A DNA stretch of 64,000 nt, from positions 57,739 to 121,738 of the forward strand of contig NZ_LMUY01000010.1 in NCBI RefSeq assembly GCF_009765685.1. The letters run 5' to 3'. The notes under the pieces were generated by a model. That model ran no database searches. It saw only the letters and a list, made by a program, of their open reading frames with translations, and was not told the origin of the DNA. The stretch comes from Acidisphaera sp. L21. Its GTDB lineage: Bacteria; Pseudomonadota; Alphaproteobacteria; Acetobacterales; Acetobacteraceae. Of this stretch, positions 45,015-53,611 are shown in pieces; position 1 is the first letter of the stretch; the number at the start of each line of letters is the position of its first letter. A program made the position numbers and the translations under genes.

Positions 45015-45584
45015 ATGAGTGACATCGCCCAAGAGACGCTGGAGCGTCACGAGCATCTGAAGCACCACCCGGAGGATTCGCACGGCAAGCGGGCGGCGCT
45101 GATCATCGGCGTTTTGGCTGCGACCCTGGCGATCTGCGAGATGGCGGAGCGGAGTTCGCAGAACAGCTACCTTGCCCACCATATCGGCGCCAGCAACGAG
45201 TATGCGTTCTACCAGGCGCGCCAGAATCGCTCCCTGGTGCTGAACCAGACGGCGACGATCCTGAACGCGCTGCCATCGCCGACGCCTGAATCGCAGAAGA
45301 TCGCCACGGCGGCGGATGCGGAGGCCAAGCGCCTGATCGAAGACAGCGACCGCGGCAATGGCGCCAAGCAGATCCAGGCCCGCGCGGCGGCGGAAACCGC
45401 CCAGCGCGACCACGCGCTGCATCGCTACGAGTGGTTCGAGATCGTGACCAGCGGCCTGCAGATCGCCATCGTGCTCGCCAGCGTCTCGGTGGTGACCGGG
45501 CTTGCCAGCGTGCTGTTGCTGGGTGCCGGGCTAGGGGTTGCCGCGGCGGCGCTGGCGGCCCTCGTCACGTTCGGGGTCGTCTAG
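45015..45584 (+). CDS. DUF4337 domain membrane protein
   Basis: 189-residue protein. A His-rich N-terminus ('ETLERHEHLKHHPEDSHGKR') precedes helix 1 ('AALIIGVLAATLAICEMAER'), a periplasmic or cytoplasmic helical domain with 'NEYAFYQARQNRSLVLNQTA', and two C-terminal helices ('LQIAIVLASVSVVTGLASVL', 'AAAALAALVTFGVV'). This matches DUF4337. Function unknown. It starts 15 nt after rsmI and overlaps convergent hemW by 4 nt. Confidence 0.85.
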   Translation: MSDIAQETLERHEHLKHHPEDSHGKRAALIIGVLAATLAICEMAERSSQNSYLAHHIGASNEYAFYQARQNRSLVLNQTATILNALPSPTPESQKIATAADAEAKRLIEDSDRGNGAKQIQARAAAETAQRDHALHRYEWFEIVTSGLQIAIVLASVSVVTGLASVLLLGAGLGVAAAALAALVTFGVV

Positions 45585-46732
45585 CGTAGCAGGGCCGGCA
45601 GCAGCGCATCCAGCCGGACCCTGCCCTCGGCGGTAGCGATCAGCCTCTCGGGCGTGTGGACGACGTAACCTTCGTCCTGCGCCATCGCCAGGACTTCCGG
45701 GTCTAGCGCGTCTAGCAGGGCCATGCCGGTCCGGCGGGCAAATCGGGCAGCGTCCACGCCCTCGTGCAGACGCAAGCCCATCAGCAGCATTTCGCGGGCG
45801 CGATCGGGTTGGCTCACGATCTCCTCGGCGGTGCTGCCGTGGCCGTCGCGCTCGACGCGGTCAGCCCATGGCTCTGGCGCGCGATGGCGGCGGGTGGCGA
45901 CCAGGTCGTGGCCCAATGTCACCCGGCCATGCGCGCCCGGGCCGATGCCGACGTAATCGCCATAGCGCCAATAGGCGAGGTTGTGCCGGCTCTCCGCACC
46001 CGGCGCGGCGTAGTTGGAGATTTCATACTGTCGTAACCCGTGCGCCTGCGCAGCCGCGGCGGTGGCCTCGTACAGCGCTGCGGCGTCATCCTCGCCGGGC
46101 AATACCAATTCGCCCCGGCGGTGTAACGCTTCGAACGCAGTGCCGGGCTCGATCGTGAGTTGGTAGAGCGACAAATGGTCCGCCGCCAAATCCAGCGCGC
46201 GGTGTAACTCCGCCTGCCAAGCGGTGAGGGATTGATGCGGCCGGGCGTAGATGAGGTCGAAGGACAGGCGGGGGAAAGTTCGTCGCGCCAGTTCCAGCCC
46301 GGCCACCGCCTGCGCGGCGGAATGCTGGCGGCCCAGCATGCGGAGCGATTCGTCCTCCAGGCTCTGGACCCCCAAAGACGCGCGATTGATGCCGGCGTCG
46401 CGGAAGGCGGCAAGGCGGCCAGCCTCCACACTGGTGGGATTGGCCTCCAGCGTGATCTCCAGGCCCGGCGCCGCGTCGAACAGGCGTTGTGCGTCGGCGA
46501 TGAGAAGTGCGGCGGTCTCCGGCTCCATCAGGCTGGGCGTGCCACCGCCGAAGAAGATGGAACCGAGCGGGCGGCGCCCCAGCCGGGCGGCCTCCCACGC
46601 CAACTCCGTTCGCAAGGCCGCAGCGAAGCGGGCCTGCGGAATGCGATCGCGAACATGGCTGTTGAAGTCGCAATACGGGCATTTGGCCAGGCAGAACGGC
46701 CAGTGGATGTAGAGGGCGAGGGGGTCGGTCAC
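45581..46732 (-). CDS. hemW: Radical SAM heme chaperone HemW
   Basis: 383-residue HemN-like radical SAM protein. The 4Fe-4S motif is CX3CX2C at Cys14, Cys18 and Cys21 ('IHWPFCLAKCPYCDFNSH'), followed by 'SIFFGGGTPSLMEPETAALL', 'EITLEANPTSVEAGRLAAFR', 'GINRASLGVQSLEDESLRML' and the HemW-type 'HNLAYWRYGDYVGIGPGAHG'. It lacks the extra Cys of true coproporphyrinogen dehydrogenase (CXXXCXXCXC; here Phe follows), supporting heme trafficking rather than HemN activity. GTG start; a TATATA sits only 7 nt upstream. rdgB, often its neighbour, is absent. Confidence 0.95.
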   Translation of the reverse strand: MTDPLALYIHWPFCLAKCPYCDFNSHVRDRIPQARFAAALRTELAWEAARLGRRPLGSIFFGGGTPSLMEPETAALLIADAQRLFDAAPGLEITLEANPTSVEAGRLAAFRDAGINRASLGVQSLEDESLRMLGRQHSAAQAVAGLELARRTFPRLSFDLIYARPHQSLTAWQAELHRALDLAADHLSLYQLTIEPGTAFEALHRRGELVLPGEDDAAALYEATAAAAQAHGLRQYEISNYAAPGAESRHNLAYWRYGDYVGIGPGAHGRVTLGHDLVATRRHRAPEPWADRVERDGHGSTAEEIVSQPDRAREMLLMGLRLHEGVDAARFARRTGMALLDALDPEVLAMAQDEGYVVHTPERLIATAEGRVRLDALLPALLR

Positions 46733-46840
46733 GCCCCTCTATATAGGAACTTGCACGGCATTGGTGCAGGAGCGGCGTGTGGGGTGGGCAAGCCGGGGTC
46801 GTCGTCCTAGGGTTTTGCAGTTGCACAACGGAGAGCCCGC

Positions 46841-47044
46841 ATGCCCTACGCCCCCGAAGCCTTGGCGGCTGAGTTCGACATGTTCATGACCCGCGCCGGG
46901 CTCACTGTGTCAGCCGAGCGCCGGGCGCAGGTGCTGCCGGCCTATGCCGAATTGCGCGAGCAGGTCGATCTGCTGCGCGGCCCCCGCACCGCCGCCGCCG
47001 AGCCGTCCAACGTGTTTCGCCTCACCAAGCTGGGAGCCGCCTGA
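46841..47044 (+). CDS. DUF4089 / AtzG-like small subunit
   Basis: 67-residue helical protein: 'PEALAAEFDMFMTRAGLTVS', 'AERRAQVLPAYAELREQVDL', ending 'NVFRLTKLGAA'. It resembles AtzG, the small GatC-like partner that stabilises the AtzE amidase. GGAGA lies about 6 nt before the ATG. Its stop is 1 nt from the amidase ATG, so the two are coupled. The pairing is the main evidence that this is a genuine amidase subunit. Confidence 0.8.
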   Translation: MPYAPEALAAEFDMFMTRAGLTVSAERRAQVLPAYAELREQVDLLRGPRTAAAEPSNVFRLTKLGAA

Positions 47045-47045
47045 G

Positions 47046-48437
47046 ATGAGCGAGTCGATCGCCGTCCTCGGCCGCAAGCTGCGGGCGAAGGAAACCACCG
47101 CCGTGGCGCTGACCCAGGCGGCGCTGGATGCCGTGGCCGCGAAGGACGCTGCGCTGCACAGCTTCGTGCTGGTGACACCGGAGCGCGCGATGGCCGAAGC
47201 CAAGGCCGCTGATGCCGCTTTTGCCGCGGGCAAGGATTTGGGGCCGATGCAAGGCGTGCCCTACGCGCTGAAGGATATCTACGACACCGCCAACATCCGC
47301 ACGACCTGTCATTCGAAACTGCTGATCGACAACATCCCCGCCGCGGATTGCGTGGTGGCGGAGAAGCTGACGGCGGGCGGCGGCGTGATGATCGGCAAGC
47401 TGGCGACGCATGAGTTTGCGATCGGCGGGCCGTCCTTCGACCTGCCATTCCCGCCCGCGCGCAATCCGTGGAATTCGGCGCATATCACCGGCGGTTCGTC
47501 CTCCGGATCTGGCGCCGCGGTGGCGGCCGGTTTGGTGCGCATGGCGATGGGGTCGGACACGGGCGGCTCGATCCGTGGTCCGGCGGCGTATTGCGGCACG
47601 GTGGGAATGAAGGCGACCTATGGCCGGGTCAGCCGCCGCGGGGTGTTCCCGCTGTCATACACGCTGGACCATACCGGGCCGCTGACGCGCAGCGTGGAGG
47701 ACGCGGCGATTACGCTGCAGGTCATCGCCGGCTACGACAAGCTCGATCCGGCGAGTGCGAACGAACCCGTGGACGATTACCTGTCGGGGCTGGAGGGCGG
47801 TGTCGCCGGGATGCGGTTCGGCGTCCCGCGTGCGTTCTTCGCCACGGCACTGGCAACCACGCCGGACATGCTGGCCGCCTTCGACGCGACGTGTGACGCG
47901 CTACGGGCGGCGGGTGCGGTGGTCGAAGACATCGTGCTGCCGGACTACGCGCTGTTCGCCGCCTGCGGCCGCATCATCCTGTCGGCAGAGGCGTACGCGA
48001 TCCACGAGAAGGATATGCAAACACGTATGGGTGACTATGGTGAATTCACCCAGCAGCGCTTCCTGCTCGGCGCCACCATCACTTCCGCCGATCTGGTGCA
48101 GGCATTCCGCGTGCGTCGCGAACTGACGGATGCCGTGAATGGGGCACTGGGCCAATACGACGCGTTGCTGACGGCATCTGCCCTGGCGGTGGCGCCCGCC
48201 TTCGACGCCATTCCCGACCCGGCGAAGAACGCAATCGCGCCGATGCAGACCATCCCGTTCAACGTCACCGGCCACCCGGCGATGAGCGTGCCGACGGGCA
48301 AGGGCGCGGGAGGTCTGCCCGTGTCGCTGCAGATCGTAGGACGCCCCTTCGACGAGGCAACAGTCTTCCGCATCGGCCGCACGATCGAGAAACACACCGG
48401 CTGGGACGGCCCTGCTGGCGTGCCGCCGGGGATGTAA
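47046..48437 (+). CDS. Amidase signature family enzyme
   Basis: 463-residue amidase. The Ser-cisSer-Lys triad is visible: Lys76 in 'GVPYALKDIYD', Ser151 in 'TGGSSSGSGAAVAAG' and nucleophile Ser175 in 'GSDTGGSIRGPAAYCG'. The spacing (76/151/175) matches the family. The protein is GatA/AtzE-like in length but lacks gatB nearby, so a catabolic amidase is more likely than tRNA amidation. The DUF4089 gene directly upstream suggests an AtzE/AtzG-type complex. The natural substrate is unknown. Confidence 0.92.
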   Translation: MSESIAVLGRKLRAKETTAVALTQAALDAVAAKDAALHSFVLVTPERAMAEAKAADAAFAAGKDLGPMQGVPYALKDIYDTANIRTTCHSKLLIDNIPAADCVVAEKLTAGGGVMIGKLATHEFAIGGPSFDLPFPPARNPWNSAHITGGSSSGSGAAVAAGLVRMAMGSDTGGSIRGPAAYCGTVGMKATYGRVSRRGVFPLSYTLDHTGPLTRSVEDAAITLQVIAGYDKLDPASANEPVDDYLSGLEGGVAGMRFGVPRAFFATALATTPDMLAAFDATCDALRAAGAVVEDIVLPDYALFAACGRIILSAEAYAIHEKDMQTRMGDYGEFTQQRFLLGATITSADLVQAFRVRRELTDAVNGALGQYDALLTASALAVAPAFDAIPDPAKNAIAPMQTIPFNVTGHPAMSVPTGKGAGGLPVSLQIVGRPFDEATVFRIGRTIEKHTGWDGPAGVPPGM

Positions 48438-48440
48438 CTG

Positions 48441-48474
48441 TCGTAGGGTGGGCCGCAACCGGCCCACCCTACGA
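48441..48474. terminator. Bidirectional hairpin between convergent amidase and binding-protein genes
   Basis: A perfect 15-bp inverted repeat (48441-48455 with 48460-48474) with a CAAC loop fills the gap between the two convergent stops. It is the strongest stem in the window. No long T-tract follows on either strand. Confidence 0.75.
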
Positions 48475-50106
48475 CTAGCCCACCGAGATGGGCGTCAGGT
48501 CCTGGAACCAGGATTGCGCCTGCACGAAGCCCTTCACCTTCGGCGCCAGTGCCCGCGGATTCAAATCATGCGCCGCGAACAGGAACAGCGCCTGGTCGAC
48601 GATGCGTTCGTGGATGGTCCGCAGCAGCGCGTCTTGCTTCGCCGGGTCGAAGGTTTGATACACTTCCTCGAACCGTGCATCGAACCACGGGTCGCTGAAA
48701 TACCCCCAATTCACCCCGGTCGGCGCCACCAGGCTGGACTTCAGCAGCCGGATGAACGCGTTGTACGGGTCGAACGCAGCGTAGGAGAAATTGATCGCCG
48801 TCACCCCGCGCGCCGTAGGTGACTTCGCCCCGGCGTGCCAAACGTCGATCAGCGAATTCCAGTCCAGCACCTCGAAATCGATCTCGATGCCGATTTCCTT
48901 CAGGTTCTGCTGCAGGAATTCGTTCATCGACAGCGGCTGCATCTGGCCGGAACCAGACGTCGAAATCCCCACCTTCGTCCGAAGCGGCTTGGCGGGGCTG
49001 AACCCGGCCTCCGCCATCAGCTTCTTCGCGGCATCCACGTCGTATGTCAGTTTGAACGACGGATTGCCGAGCCACGGATTGCCCGTCGGCACCAGGCCCG
49101 TGCCCTCCAGCATCAGGCCGCCCAGCAACTCCTTCAGCCCGGCGCGGTCGATGCCAAGGTTTGCGGCCTTACGCACGCGGATATCGCGCCACGGTGAACT
49201 CTCCAGCATGGAGAAATGCCAGGTCCAGTTATGCGGATACGGGTTGGTGTAGATCTGCATCTTGGCCGCCTTCAGGCTGTCGATCGCATCGGGCGGCGGC
49301 GCCTCGATAAAATCCACCTGGCCGGAGCGGATAGCGGCGACGCGCGTGTTGGATTCCGGCGCCGGCACCAGGACGAGCTGGGCGCATTTCGGCACCCGGT
49401 CCTTATTCCAATAGCCATCGAAGCGGCTGAGCACGGCCCGCTCACGTAGCTTGAAACTATCCAGCTTCCACGGCCCGGTGCCGACGGCCTTGTCCAGGAA
49501 CGCGTTCCAGTCCTTCCCCGCAGCCTCCCACGCGGCCTTGTGCGTGATGCCGACCCAGGTGACGCCGAATGGAATGGTGCTGTCGACGATGCTGGTTTCC
49601 ATCCAGAACCCGTGATCGCCATCGGTGCCCCAATTCACCAGCGTCGGAATGCGCAGCCCCACCTGGGCGGCGGCGCGCGGGTCGAACCAGGCGGCGTCCT
49701 TGCGGAAGGCGCGGTCGAAGGAGAACACGACGTCCTCCGGCGTCAGCGTCTTGCCGTCATGGAACTTCACACCCTCGCGCAGGGTGAAGCTCCAGCGTTT
49801 CAGGTTTGCTGGGTCGGCCGACCATTTGGTGGCCAGACACGGGATGAGGCCGGATGCCTGGTCGGAATGCGACAGATCCCAGGCGACCAATTGGTCATAC
49901 AGCGTGATGCCCATGAAGCGCTGGCCCTCGGCACCCTGGTCGGGGCAGCCATTGGGCAGCGGTACGGCAGCCGCCGTCATGCCGACGCGCAACACGCCGC
50001 CGGGAGCTTGGGCCTGCGCCAGGTCCCACCCAATGGCGGAGGGCGCGATGGCAAGTGGAACCGCGGCTGCGGCGGTGCGCAGGAAGTCGCGCCTGGATGT
50101 GGTCAT
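48475..50106 (-). CDS. Tat-exported family 5 ABC substrate-binding protein
   Basis: 543-residue binding protein. The N-terminus 'MTTSRRDFLRTAAAAVPLAI' is a clear twin-arginine signal (SRRDFLR), so export should use the TatBC system encoded at 7.6-9 kb. Family 5 segments: 'LKRWSFTLREGVKFHDGKTL', 'TPEDVVFSFDRAFRKDAAWF', 'DKAVGTGPWKLDSFKLRERA', 'RKAANLGIDRAGLKELLGGL'. No permease or ATPase genes adjoin it. It lies 10 nt downstream of the RraA-like gene in an apparent operon with the FAD oxidoreductase, suggesting uptake of the substrate those enzymes use. Confidence 0.92.
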   Translation of the reverse strand: MTTSRRDFLRTAAAAVPLAIAPSAIGWDLAQAQAPGGVLRVGMTAAAVPLPNGCPDQGAEGQRFMGITLYDQLVAWDLSHSDQASGLIPCLATKWSADPANLKRWSFTLREGVKFHDGKTLTPEDVVFSFDRAFRKDAAWFDPRAAAQVGLRIPTLVNWGTDGDHGFWMETSIVDSTIPFGVTWVGITHKAAWEAAGKDWNAFLDKAVGTGPWKLDSFKLRERAVLSRFDGYWNKDRVPKCAQLVLVPAPESNTRVAAIRSGQVDFIEAPPPDAIDSLKAAKMQIYTNPYPHNWTWHFSMLESSPWRDIRVRKAANLGIDRAGLKELLGGLMLEGTGLVPTGNPWLGNPSFKLTYDVDAAKKLMAEAGFSPAKPLRTKVGISTSGSGQMQPLSMNEFLQQNLKEIGIEIDFEVLDWNSLIDVWHAGAKSPTARGVTAINFSYAAFDPYNAFIRLLKSSLVAPTGVNWGYFSDPWFDARFEEVYQTFDPAKQDALLRTIHERIVDQALFLFAAHDLNPRALAPKVKGFVQAQSWFQDLTPISVG

Positions 50107-50116
50107 GGGGAGTTTC

Positions 50117-50755
50117 CTATTGCTTGCCATAGCCGCCGGTGTAGCGGCCCTCACGAATGCTTTGCAGCGTATCCGCCTCCTTCGCCTCCTGCTTGCGCAC
50201 GGCGATCAGCAATTCCGCCGCGTCGCTTTGCGGGAAGGCGACGATGCCGTCCTCGTCGCCGACGATGATGTCGCCGGGCTCCACCACCATGCCGCCGATG
50301 GTGACGGGCACGTTGATCTCGCCGGGGCCGTTCTTGTAGGGGCCAAGGTGGATCGCGGCGCGGGCGTAGACCGGGAAGTCACCCGCCGCGATGGCACCGA
50401 CGTCACGGATGGCACCATCGATCACCATCCCGGCGGCGCCCCGATGGATGGCGATCGTCATCATGATCTCCCCGATCAGCGCACGGCTGACGTCGCCGCC
50501 GCCATCCACCACGACCACGTCGCCGGGTCGCACCAGGGCCAGGGCCTCGTGGATCGCCAGGTTGTCGCCGCCGCGGGTGCGCACGGTCAGCGCCGTGCCG
50601 ACCATGACGCCGCCCTTGTGGAACGGCCGTAGCCCGGGGGAGCCGGGCAGGCGGGATAGATTGTCGCTGATGATGGCGGTTTGCGCCGTCTTGAACTCCG
50701 CAATCAGCGCGGGGTCGGCGAGGGGCGCGCTCGGGTTGCGTCGTTGTCCAATCAT
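50117..50755 (-). CDS. RraA-like protein (possible 4-hydroxy-4-methyl-2-oxoglutarate aldolase family)
   Basis: 212-residue RraA/HMG-aldolase-fold protein. Key segments: 'AIISDNLSRLPGSPGLRPFH', 'GDVVVVDGGGDVSRALIGEI', and the metal/substrate motif 'GMVIDGAIRDVGAIAAGDFP' with Arg-Asp. Members are either RNase E regulators or divalent-metal aldolases; the catabolic neighbours favour an aldolase/decarboxylase-type role (inference). I chose the ATG at 50755 because GGTGAGA lies about 6 nt upstream; an ATG at 50785 would add ten residues and overlap the FAD gene by 11 nt. Confidence 0.85.
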   Translation of the reverse strand: MIGQRRNPSAPLADPALIAEFKTAQTAIISDNLSRLPGSPGLRPFHKGGVMVGTALTVRTRGGDNLAIHEALALVRPGDVVVVDGGGDVSRALIGEIMMTIAIHRGAAGMVIDGAIRDVGAIAAGDFPVYARAAIHLGPYKNGPGEINVPVTIGGMVVEPGDIIVGDEDGIVAFPQSDAAELLIAVRKQEAKEADTLQSIREGRYTGGYGKQ

Positions 50756-50774
50756 ATCGGTCTCACCTTTGGTG

Positions 50775-51950
50775 TTAGTAGACATGTTCTTCGATTGCCA
50801 GATTGGCCGCGATCCGCTCGTACGCGAAGGGCCGCAGGTCGATGGAGCGTGATTCGCCATACAGGATGATCTCGCTGGCACCGGCCCCGGCGGCCGGCGA
50901 GTGCATCATGCCATGACCGCTGAAGCCGCAGGCGAAGATGAAGTTCGCGACGGCCGGGTGGCGGCCAATAATGCCGCTATGGTCGAACAGATTGTATTCG
51001 TACAGCCCGGCCCAACTCCGTAGCAGGCGCAATTGCTCGAACCCGGGGATGCGGTGGGCGAGGGCAGGCCAGATCAGGTCGTCGAACAGGGCATGATCGA
51101 CCTCCAGGCTGAAATCATCTGCCGCGTTTTCCGTCAGGGGCGTGACGGTGGCGAGGTAGTATTGACCCTCCGGCCGCATGGCCATGCCGCTGGTGTCGAA
51201 GATGAAAGGGCCGTGCGGGATTTTAAGCGGGCTGTCGAACACGAACACGCAGCGCCGCCGCGGCTCCACTGGCAGGTCCAATCCGGCCATCTCTGCGATG
51301 CCTTTGCTCCACGCACCAGCGGCGTTGACCACGGTGCCGCAGGCAAGCCGATCACCATGCCCCAACCGCACCGCAACCGCACGGCCGAACTCCATGTCGA
51401 TGCCGGTCACGCGATCGGCGATGTAGTCGACCCCCTGCGCGCGTGCCTTGCGCCGAAATGCCTGCAGAAGACCGGGACCGTCGAACCAGCCCTCCTTTAC
51501 CGGTCCATACGAGCCAATGCCTAGATCATCCACGTTCAACCAAGGGTGGCGGCGACGCATCTCGTTCGGGGTGAGCAACTCCGTCTCGATCCCGCAGGCG
51601 CGCTGCGCGGCGTTCTTCGCCTCAAAACCGGCAATGTGCTCGGGCGTGCCGAGGATCAGGTAGCCCGGCTCCCGTAACGAGATGTCGGCGCTGTGGTCGT
51701 CTACCTCCAGGATGGTCGCCGCGTTGCGCAGGAACTCGATGCTGTAGGCGGACATGCGGATGTTCGGCTGTGTGCCGAATTGCTGCCGGATGGAGCTGGT
51801 GGATAGCGAGGAGGAGGCAGTGGTGTAGGTCGGATCCCGCTCGACCACCGCGATGCTGCCGCGAAAATCCGGGTTGGCAGACAGATGATAGGCGACCGAA
51901 CTGCCAATGACCCCGCCGCCGATGATGACGACGTCGTACGAACCCTGCAT
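50775..51950 (-). CDS. FAD-dependent oxidoreductase, DAO/sarcosine-oxidase-like
   Basis: 391-residue amine/amino-acid oxidase-type flavoprotein. FAD-binding 'YDVVIIGGGVIGSSVAYHLS' is at the N-terminus, then 'SIAVVERDPTYTTASSSLST', 'CGTVVNAAGAWSKGIAEMAG' and the C-terminal FAD contact 'NFIFACGFSGHGMMHSPAAG'. The 'SSLSTSSIRQQFG' stretch is typical of the sarcosine/dimethylglycine oxidase-like branch. The ATG at 51950 has GGGGA about 6 nt upstream. It diverges from the LLM monooxygenase gene. The likely substrate is a secondary amine or amino acid; not determinable here. Confidence 0.9.
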   Translation of the reverse strand: MQGSYDVVIIGGGVIGSSVAYHLSANPDFRGSIAVVERDPTYTTASSSLSTSSIRQQFGTQPNIRMSAYSIEFLRNAATILEVDDHSADISLREPGYLILGTPEHIAGFEAKNAAQRACGIETELLTPNEMRRRHPWLNVDDLGIGSYGPVKEGWFDGPGLLQAFRRKARAQGVDYIADRVTGIDMEFGRAVAVRLGHGDRLACGTVVNAAGAWSKGIAEMAGLDLPVEPRRRCVFVFDSPLKIPHGPFIFDTSGMAMRPEGQYYLATVTPLTENAADDFSLEVDHALFDDLIWPALAHRIPGFEQLRLLRSWAGLYEYNLFDHSGIIGRHPAVANFIFACGFSGHGMMHSPAAGAGASEIILYGESRSIDLRPFAYERIAANLAIEEHVY

Positions 51951-52064
51951 GATTCCCCGCTCCGGCTGCCCGAACAACAGAAGCATATTTCATGCCCGGT
52001 GGCGGTGCGCCGCGTGACGGGTTACTCACGGATGAAGCAGATACTCGCAGGAGAGCCGGGTCGC

Positions 52065-53096
52065 ATGGAGTTCGCGCTATTCAACCTGATGTCGCAGCAC
52101 AGCGCGGACGACGTGCCGGCGGCGATCCTGACCAACGCGGTGGACCAGGTTCGCCTGGCCGATGATCTAGGCTTCGACGTCGCCTGGTTCGCCGAGCACC
52201 ATTTCTCCAGCCACTCCGTCTGCGCCTCCCCGCTGATGATGGCGGCAGCCTGCGCCAGCGTGACAAAGCGCATCCGGCTGGGGCCGGCGGTGGTGGTGCT
52301 GCCGCTGCACCATCCGCTGCGGGTGGTGCAGGAGGTCGGGATGCTCGACGCGCTCAGCGGTGGCCGGGTCGTGCTGGGGCTAGGCACTGGCCACCAGCCG
52401 CACGAATTCCGCACCTACGGCGTGCCGATCCACGAGCGTGTGGCGATCCTGGAAGAAGGCTGGGATATCGTCGAGCAGGGGCTGACGCAGGGTAAAGTGG
52501 CCCATACCGGAACCTATTTCAGCATCCCGTCCACCCCCATCGTCGGGCTGAAGCAGGTCGCTGGCATGCCGCCGACCTATCTTGCTGGCGGCGACGCCCA
52601 CCTGCTGCGCCGCGCTGCGCGGAAGGGAACGACCCCATTGGTGAGCCAAGGGTTCAAGCTACCGGAAGCGATGTCCCGCGCCCGCGCCCTGGTGGACGAA
52701 AGCTTTGCCGAGGGCGGCTGGCAGGGCCGCGCCCCGCTGGGCCTGCAGCGTTACATCTTCATCACCGACGACCCGGCCGAGGCCCGTATCGCCGCCCAGG
52801 GCGTGCTGCGGATGGCCCGCACCGCACTGAGCCTGCGCGACGAAATCCCCCCGCGCGAGGGCGCCTGGCTGCGCTCCGTCCCTTTCGAGACGGAACCGAC
52901 GCTGGACTGGCTGCTGGAGCATTCCCCGATCGGCCCGGCCAGCAAAGTGGCCGACATCCTGGCGCGCGACATCGCCCTGCTGCACCCGACGCATATGAGC
53001 CTCTATATGGGGTTTACGCCGTTCCCGCAGCCTCGGGTGATGACCGCGATCGAGCGGTTCGGGACGGAGGTTCTACCGTTGCTGAAGGGCACCTAG
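52065..53096 (+). CDS. LLM-class flavin-dependent oxidoreductase
   Basis: 343-residue luciferase-like monooxygenase. Family segments: 'MEFALFNLMSQHS', 'ADDLGFDVAWFAEHHFSSHS', 'RIRLGPAVVVLPLHHPLRVV', 'DALSGGRVVLGLGTGHQPHE' and 'MPPTYLAGGDAHLLRRAARK'. The family oxidises substrates with reduced FMN or F420; the bacterial context suggests FMN. The ATG at 52065 is favoured by AGGAGA about 11 nt upstream and conserved start; an ATG at 52032 adds 11 residues. Divergent from the FAD oxidoreductase, so the two may share regulation. Confidence 0.9.
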   Translation: MEFALFNLMSQHSADDVPAAILTNAVDQVRLADDLGFDVAWFAEHHFSSHSVCASPLMMAAACASVTKRIRLGPAVVVLPLHHPLRVVQEVGMLDALSGGRVVLGLGTGHQPHEFRTYGVPIHERVAILEEGWDIVEQGLTQGKVAHTGTYFSIPSTPIVGLKQVAGMPPTYLAGGDAHLLRRAARKGTTPLVSQGFKLPEAMSRARALVDESFAEGGWQGRAPLGLQRYIFITDDPAEARIAAQGVLRMARTALSLRDEIPPREGAWLRSVPFETEPTLDWLLEHSPIGPASKVADILARDIALLHPTHMSLYMGFTPFPQPRVMTAIERFGTEVLPLLKGT

Positions 53097-53443
53097 CCCG
53101 GCGCATCGATCCGCGCAGCCAGCCGCTTTGGCGCGACCAGCCGGTAGCTGCGTCGGACCAGGCTTTCGACCTCCGCCCAGTCTGGTTTCTGATCGAGCCA
53201 CATCGCAACCCAACCCTTCGGCCCAAGATAAGGCGGTGCAAAGAAACGCGCCGGGTCGGTGGTGACGAGGATCCGCTGGCTCCCTGGCGGCGCCTTCAAC
53301 CACACGGCGGGACGGCCGTCGCGATGGCTGACCATGGCGAAAATCTTCTCCCGCACCCGAAAGTTCGGCGCCTCCCACGTCTCCCGCTCCGTCGCATCGG
53401 GCAGGGCAAGACAGATAGGGCGGAGGCGGTCGATCGGGGGCAT
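53093..53443 (-). CDS. MmcQ/YjbR family protein
   Basis: About 116 residues with the YjbR/CyaY-like fold. Motifs: 'LALPDATERETWEAPNFRVR', 'KIFAMVSHRDGRPAVWLKAP', 'PARFFAPPYLGPKGWVAMWL' and 'SLVRRSYRLVAPKRLAARID'. The family is described as DNA-binding-like; its role is not established. ATGs at 53443, 53455 and 53503 are all possible starts; I used the one just before conserved sequence. It overlaps the LLM gene tail to tail by 4 nt and diverges from the helicase gene. Confidence 0.85.
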   Translation of the reverse strand: MPPIDRLRPICLALPDATERETWEAPNFRVREKIFAMVSHRDGRPAVWLKAPPGSQRILVTTDPARFFAPPYLGPKGWVAMWLDQKPDWAEVESLVRRSYRLVAPKRLAARIDAPG

Positions 53444-53611
53444 GTGGCCGAGCATGCCGGAAGGCAGGGCGGTCGGGGAGGGCGTGAAGCGGCACGCCTG
53501 CATTTGGGCCGGCTGTTTCAGTCATTCGCACTGGGATCGTCCTCGCAGGGCGGGGCCTTGCCCCCCGACCAGGCCTGTCCTGTTCGCCGCGCTGCGGGCA
53601 TATGTCGCGGC

